Shown here piece after piece: positions 7,602-11,112 of a DNA stretch of 11,112 nucleotides. The notes under the pieces were generated by a model. The model saw only the letters and a list, made by a program, of their open reading frames with translations. It made no database searches and was not told the DNA's origin. The translations under genes and the position numbers were made by a program. This DNA is from an uncultured Clostridia bacterium (GTDB lineage: Bacteria > Bacillota > Clostridia > Christensenellales > Aristaeellaceae), in contig CAMOHY010000051.1 in the NCBI GenBank assembly GCA_946615495.1, forward strand, positions 1-11,112, in the 5' to 3' direction. Every line of letters begins with the position of its first letter. The stretch's first letter is position 1.

Positions 7602-9638
7602 ATGAAACAGGCTGATCGGATTTATTACGGCGGGGATTACAACCCCGACCAATGGGATGAAAAAACGCTGCGGGAGGATATGCGGCTGTTTAAAAAGGCG
7701 GGCATCAATCTGCTCACCCTGCCGGTGTTTTCCTGGGCCAAGCTGGAGCCGGATGAGGGCGTGTACGATTTTGCCTGGCTGGACCATATCATCGACGTGA
7801 TCTGGGAAAACGGCATCCGCTTGTGCCTGGCCACCCCCACCACCGCCCAGCCCGCCTGGCTGTCCACCCGGTACCCCGAAGTGCTGCCGGTGGATATTCA
7901 GGGCCGCAGGCGCACCCACGGCATGCGGGTGTTTTTCTGCGTGAACAGCTTAAAGTACCGGGAGCGGGCCGCCGCCATCGCCCATGAGTTCGGCAGGCGC
8001 TACGCTCATCACCCCGCCCTGGCCATGTGGCACGTGAGCAATGAATACGGCACCTCCTGCTATTGCCCCGCCTGCCAGGCCAAATTCCGCCTGTGGCTGC
8101 GGCGGCGCTACGGCAGCGTGGAAGGGCTGAACGAGCGCTGGCACACCTCCTTCTGGGGGCGTACGGTGTACTCCTTTGAGGAAGTGACCCTGCCCACGGA
8201 GCTGAACGACGATTACCGCTTTAGCCCCGCTATTCAATTGGACTATATGCGGTTTTTGACCGATTCCACGGCGGAGTGCTTCCGCAACGAATACGACGTG
8301 CTGAAAAGCTACAATCCGGAAATTCCCATTCTGACCAACATGAGCGGCTTTATCAAAAAGCTGGACCAATTCACCTTCACCAAGGAAATGGACGTGGTGG
8401 GCTGGGACAACTATCCCTGGCCCCAGGACCCGCCCCATTTCGTGGCCATGAAGCATGATATCATGCGGGGCCTCAAGGGCGGCCAATCCTTTGTGCTCAC
8501 CGAGCAATCCCCCAACCAGCAAAACTGGCAGCCCTACAACAAATTGAAGCGCCCCGGCGAAGTGCGCCTGCTGTCCTACCAGGCTATGGCCCACGGGGCG
8601 GATACCTGCCTGTTTTTCCAAATGCGCCAATCCATCGCCGGGCAGGAAAAATTCCACGGCGCCATCATCAGCCACGCGGGCCACGAAAACACCCGCGTTT
8701 TCCGGGAAGCGGAAAAGCTGGGCCATGAATTGGAGGCCCTGGGCGGCGCCTTCCTCCGGGGCCGCACCCCGGCCAAGGCCGCCCTGCTGATGGACTGGAA
8801 CAACTGGTGGGCCCTGGAGCTTGCCAGCGGCCCCAGCAAGGACATGGATTATTTAAGAACCCTGGCCCGTTACTATAAGCCCTTCCATGACCGCAATATT
8901 CCCGTGGATTTTTTGAACCCCGCCGGGGACACCGATTATTCCGGCTATTCCCTGGTGGTGGCCCCCATGCTGTATATGACCAAGCCCGGCGTGGCGGAGC
9001 GCCTGACGGAATATGTGAAGGCGGGCGGCACGCTGGTGGCCACCGTGATGAGCGGCATCGCCGATGAAAACGACCGGTGCGTGTTCGGGGAATACCCCGG
9101 AAAATTAAAGGACGCCCTGGGCGTTTGGGTGGAGGAAACGGACGCCCTGCGGCCGGAGGAAAGCAACCGCATGGTGATGGAGGAAAGCGCCGCCTTCCCC
9201 GAAAAAAGCTATTCCTGCTCCTTCCTGTGCGACCTTATGCACGCCCGCACCGCCCAGCCCTTGGCCGTTTACGGCGATGATTTTTACGCCGGTATGCCCT
9301 GCGTTACCAAAAACCGGTTCGGCAAGGGCGCGGCCTATTATATCGGCACCCAGCCGGAGGACCGGTTCCTGGCGGATCTGCTGCAGGCGATTTGCAAAGA
9401 AACGGGATTAAAGGGCCTCTTTACCGCCAGCGCGGGCGTGGAAATCACCCGCCGGGTGAACGAACGGGGCACGGTGATTTTCGTGCTGAACCACAACCCT
9501 GGCGAAGCCTGGGCGGACTTTGGGGCCGCAAAGCTGACCGACCTGCTCACCGGAAAACGCCTGACCGGGAAGCAGGCCGTCGCCGGGCGGGACGCGCTGA
9601 TTCTGCGTTTGGATGAGGACGGGGGTGAATTGCCGTGA
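7602..9638 (+). CDS. GH42 beta-galactosidase
   Basis: A 678-residue GH42 enzyme that releases terminal beta-D-galactose, here from imported oligosaccharides since no signal peptide is present. The N-terminal barrel begins GGDYNPDQWDE and carries acid/base Glu148 in WHVSNEYG and nucleophile Glu301 in VLTEQSP, followed by NWQPYN and the LFFQMRQS and EKFHGA motifs. Cys113, Cys153, Cys155 and Cys158 match the four-cysteine zinc site of zinc-containing GH42 members. A trimerisation domain (SLVVAPMLYM to about residue 600) and a small C-terminal beta domain complete the family architecture at normal length. A G-rich stretch, GGGGGAAAA (about 7590-7598), serves as ribosome binding site. The gene is 13 bases downstream of LacI and its TGA stop overlaps the GTG start of the rhamnosidase. 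Whether it prefers galactan, arabinogalactan or other beta-galactosides is not readable. The symbol bga or lacZ would be a guess. Confidence 0.95.
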   Translation: MKQADRIYYGGDYNPDQWDEKTLREDMRLFKKAGINLLTLPVFSWAKLEPDEGVYDFAWLDHIIDVIWENGIRLCLATPTTAQPAWLSTRYPEVLPVDIQGRRRTHGMRVFFCVNSLKYRERAAAIAHEFGRRYAHHPALAMWHVSNEYGTSCYCPACQAKFRLWLRRRYGSVEGLNERWHTSFWGRTVYSFEEVTLPTELNDDYRFSPAIQLDYMRFLTDSTAECFRNEYDVLKSYNPEIPILTNMSGFIKKLDQFTFTKEMDVVGWDNYPWPQDPPHFVAMKHDIMRGLKGGQSFVLTEQSPNQQNWQPYNKLKRPGEVRLLSYQAMAHGADTCLFFQMRQSIAGQEKFHGAIISHAGHENTRVFREAEKLGHELEALGGAFLRGRTPAKAALLMDWNNWWALELASGPSKDMDYLRTLARYYKPFHDRNIPVDFLNPAGDTDYSGYSLVVAPMLYMTKPGVAERLTEYVKAGGTLVATVMSGIADENDRCVFGEYPGKLKDALGVWVEETDALRPEESNRMVMEESAAFPEKSYSCSFLCDLMHARTAQPLAVYGDDFYAGMPCVTKNRFGKGAAYYIGTQPEDRFLADLLQAICKETGLKGLFTASAGVEITRRVNERGTVIFVLNHNPGEAWADFGAAKLTDLLTGKRLTGKQAVAGRDALILRLDEDGGELP

Positions 9639-11112
9639 TCGCGGTGGATAAGCTCCTCCTGGACTATATGGACCGCCCCCAGGGCGTGGAGGAAATGCCG
9701 CATCTGGGCTGGAAGCTCTTTAGCGACGGGCGCAATGTGCGCCAGAGCGCGTATCAATGGCAATTGGCCGAAAAGGAGGATTTTTCTTCTCTCCTGTTCG
9801 ACAGCGGCCGGGTGGAAAGCGAAGAAAGCGCCCATGTGGACGCGCCCCCGCTTCCCCTGCGTCCCTGCCGGGAATACTTTGTGCGCGCGCGGGTGTGGAC
9901 GAAAACGGAGGAAAGCGCCTGGAGCGCTCCCGCTTCCTTCCTCACCGGCATGATAGGCGGAAGCTGGAAGGCGCAGTTTATTTCCGCCGAGCGGGAAGCG
10001 GATTGGACAAACTCCAAAGGCACTTATCTGCGCAAAAGCTGGCGCGTGGAAAAGCCTGTAAAGGAGGCCTTCGTCTGCGCCACGGCGCTGGGGCTGTATC
10101 GCTTGTATATCAACGGCCAGGCCGTGGGCGAGGAGCAAATGCTGCCCGGCTGGACCAGCTATAAAAAGCATCTGTGCTACCAGACCTGGAAGGTGGGGCA
10201 CCTGCTGCGTCCCGGCGAAAACGTGGTGGGCGCCCATGTAGGCGCAGGCTGGTACAAGGGCATGATGGGCTTTATCCACGAGCGCTGCTCCTACGGCAGC
10301 CGCACCGCCCTGCTTTGCCAATTGACCATTCGCTACCAGGACGGCACGGAGGAGACCCTTATCTCCGATGAAAGCTGGCTGGGCTGCGCATCCCCCGTCA
10401 CCTTCTCGGAAATTTACGACGGCGAGCGCTTCGACGCCCGGCTGGATCAGCCCGGCTGGAGTGAGCCCGGTTTTTCCCCCGCGCTGGGAGAAAAGCGGAA
10501 AACCGACGCGCCGCCTCTCCGGGACCGCTTGGCCCAGCCCTTCTCCGATGCGGAAAAGGCGGCTCAGCGGCGCTTTGCCCAGGAATACCAGCCGGAGGAC
10601 ACGCTGTGGCGGCCCGCGGAACGGGTAGCCTTCCCGCTGAGCGTGCTGTCGCCTCAGCCCGGCTGCCGCCCCGCCATCGAAAAGACGCTGCCCGTTCAGA
10701 AAATACTGAAAACGCCCAAGGGCGAAACGGTGCTGGATTTTGGGCAGAACCTGACGGGCCACGTGCGCTTCACCCTCCGGGGCAGGGAAGGGGAAACGGC
10801 CCATCTTCGCTGCTTTGAAGCCCTGGACGCCGCGGGCAACGCCTACTTTGACAATCTCCGCGGCGCGCTGGCGGAGATCCGCTATATCTGCCGGGACAGC
10901 CGGCAGGCAACCTACGACGAGCAGTTTTCCTTCCAGGGCTTCCGCTATGCCCTGATCGAGCAGTGGCCGGAGGAAATACGGGCCGAAAGCTTCTCCGCCT
11001 GCGTCATCCACTCCGAAATGGCGGAAACCGGGCATTTTTCCTGCTCCAATCCCCTGCTGAACCAATTGGAAAGCAACATTGAATGGAGCCTGCGGGGCAA
11101 TTTCCTGGATAT
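9635..11112 (+). CDS. GH78 alpha-L-rhamnosidase, 3' end beyond the window
   Basis: The first 492 residues of a GH78 alpha-L-rhamnosidase, which removes terminal alpha-L-rhamnose; no signal peptide is seen. The frame remains open to the window edge. Domains in order: a fibronectin-like N-terminal domain (about 1-105, QSAYQWQLA), the Bac_rhamnosid_N beta domain with LYINGQAVG (from about 157), LPGWTSY and GAGWYKG (about 203-209), a second beta domain with DFGQNLTGHV (Asp368), NLRGA (407-411) and FSFQGFRY (431-438), and the start of the (alpha/alpha)6 catalytic barrel at TGHFSCSNPLLNQL. The barrel's catalytic acidic residues lie beyond the edge. The start is GTG 9635, inside a 4-base GTGA overlap with the GH42 stop; GGGGG at 9621-9625 lies 9 bases before it, and translational coupling is likely. 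The next in-frame Met codon would cut into the conserved N-terminal region. Typical members have 850-1000 residues, so about half is missing. Confidence 0.93.
   Translation, partial: MIAVDKLLLDYMDRPQGVEEMPHLGWKLFSDGRNVRQSAYQWQLAEKEDFSSLLFDSGRVESEESAHVDAPPLPLRPCREYFVRARVWTKTEESAWSAPASFLTGMIGGSWKAQFISAEREADWTNSKGTYLRKSWRVEKPVKEAFVCATALGLYRLYINGQAVGEEQMLPGWTSYKKHLCYQTWKVGHLLRPGENVVGAHVGAGWYKGMMGFIHERCSYGSRTALLCQLTIRYQDGTEETLISDESWLGCASPVTFSEIYDGERFDARLDQPGWSEPGFSPALGEKRKTDAPPLRDRLAQPFSDAEKAAQRRFAQEYQPEDTLWRPAERVAFPLSVLSPQPGCRPAIEKTLPVQKILKTPKGETVLDFGQNLTGHVRFTLRGREGETAHLRCFEALDAAGNAYFDNLRGALAEIRYICRDSRQATYDEQFSFQGFRYALIEQWPEEIRAESFSACVIHSEMAETGHFSCSNPLLNQLESNIEWSLRGNFLD

Noticed and set aside
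9338..11065. Minus-strand open frame of 575 codons opposite GH42 and GH78
   Set aside because: The + strand carries continuous GH42 and GH78 motifs across the same bases; the antisense product has no domain signature.
1..11112. CRISPR array, tRNA/rRNA, insertion sequence, phage or defence genes
   Set aside because: No repeat-spacer pattern, cloverleaf, terminal inverted repeats, transposase or integrase motifs were seen; the window is filled by sugar-metabolism genes.

Overview
The window reads as part of a carbohydrate-utilisation locus of a Gram-positive, Clostridia-like member of the Bacillota. Pointers to this are the roughly 60% GC content, a lipoprotein-type ABC substrate-binding protein in place of a SusC/SusD pair, clear Shine-Dalgarno sequences, a GTG start, and the combination of LacI, GH42, GH2, GH29 and GH78. 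The genus cannot be named from the sequence; a gut or rumen anaerobe is an inference. All genes are on the + strand and tightly packed, and both ends of the window cut through genes.

Layout. At 1-1193 is the 3' part of an LplA/YtcQ-like sugar ABC transporter binding protein, closed by a strong intrinsic terminator at about 1219-1253. A 186-bp gap holds that terminator and a second, smaller hairpin. Then comes a translationally linked trio: a SASA/SGNH-type acetylesterase (1380-2777), a GH29 alpha-L-fucosidase (2774-4201) and a GH2 beta-glycosidase with a DUF4982-like module (4208-6496). A near-consensus sigma-A promoter at 6504-6532 opens a second transcription unit: a LacI-family regulator (6575-7588), a GH42 beta-galactosidase (7602-9638) and a GH78 alpha-L-rhamnosidase that starts at GTG 9635 and runs off the right edge.

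How they fit together. None of the five enzymes has a visible signal peptide, whereas the binding protein belongs to a surface-lipoprotein family. The simplest model is uptake of short, decorated oligosaccharides by an ABC importer, then trimming in the cytoplasm: the esterase removes O-acetyl groups, GH29 removes alpha-L-fucose, GH78 removes alpha-L-rhamnose, and GH2 and GH42 remove beta-linked galactose or a related sugar. The LacI regulator probably senses a released sugar or a short intermediate. Rhamnose, fucose, galactose and acetate together suggest a plant pectin side chain (rhamnogalacturonan I or II) or an arabinogalactan-protein glycan, but the substrate is not proven by sequence.

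No RNA gene, mobile element, CRISPR array, phage feature or clearly new system was seen. The most notable observations are the enzyme combination itself, the divergent HADN active-site motif of the fucosidase, a promoter whose AT-rich upstream element lies inside the GH2 coding end, and a strong CAA-TTG codon-pair preference that makes CAATTG unusually frequent.
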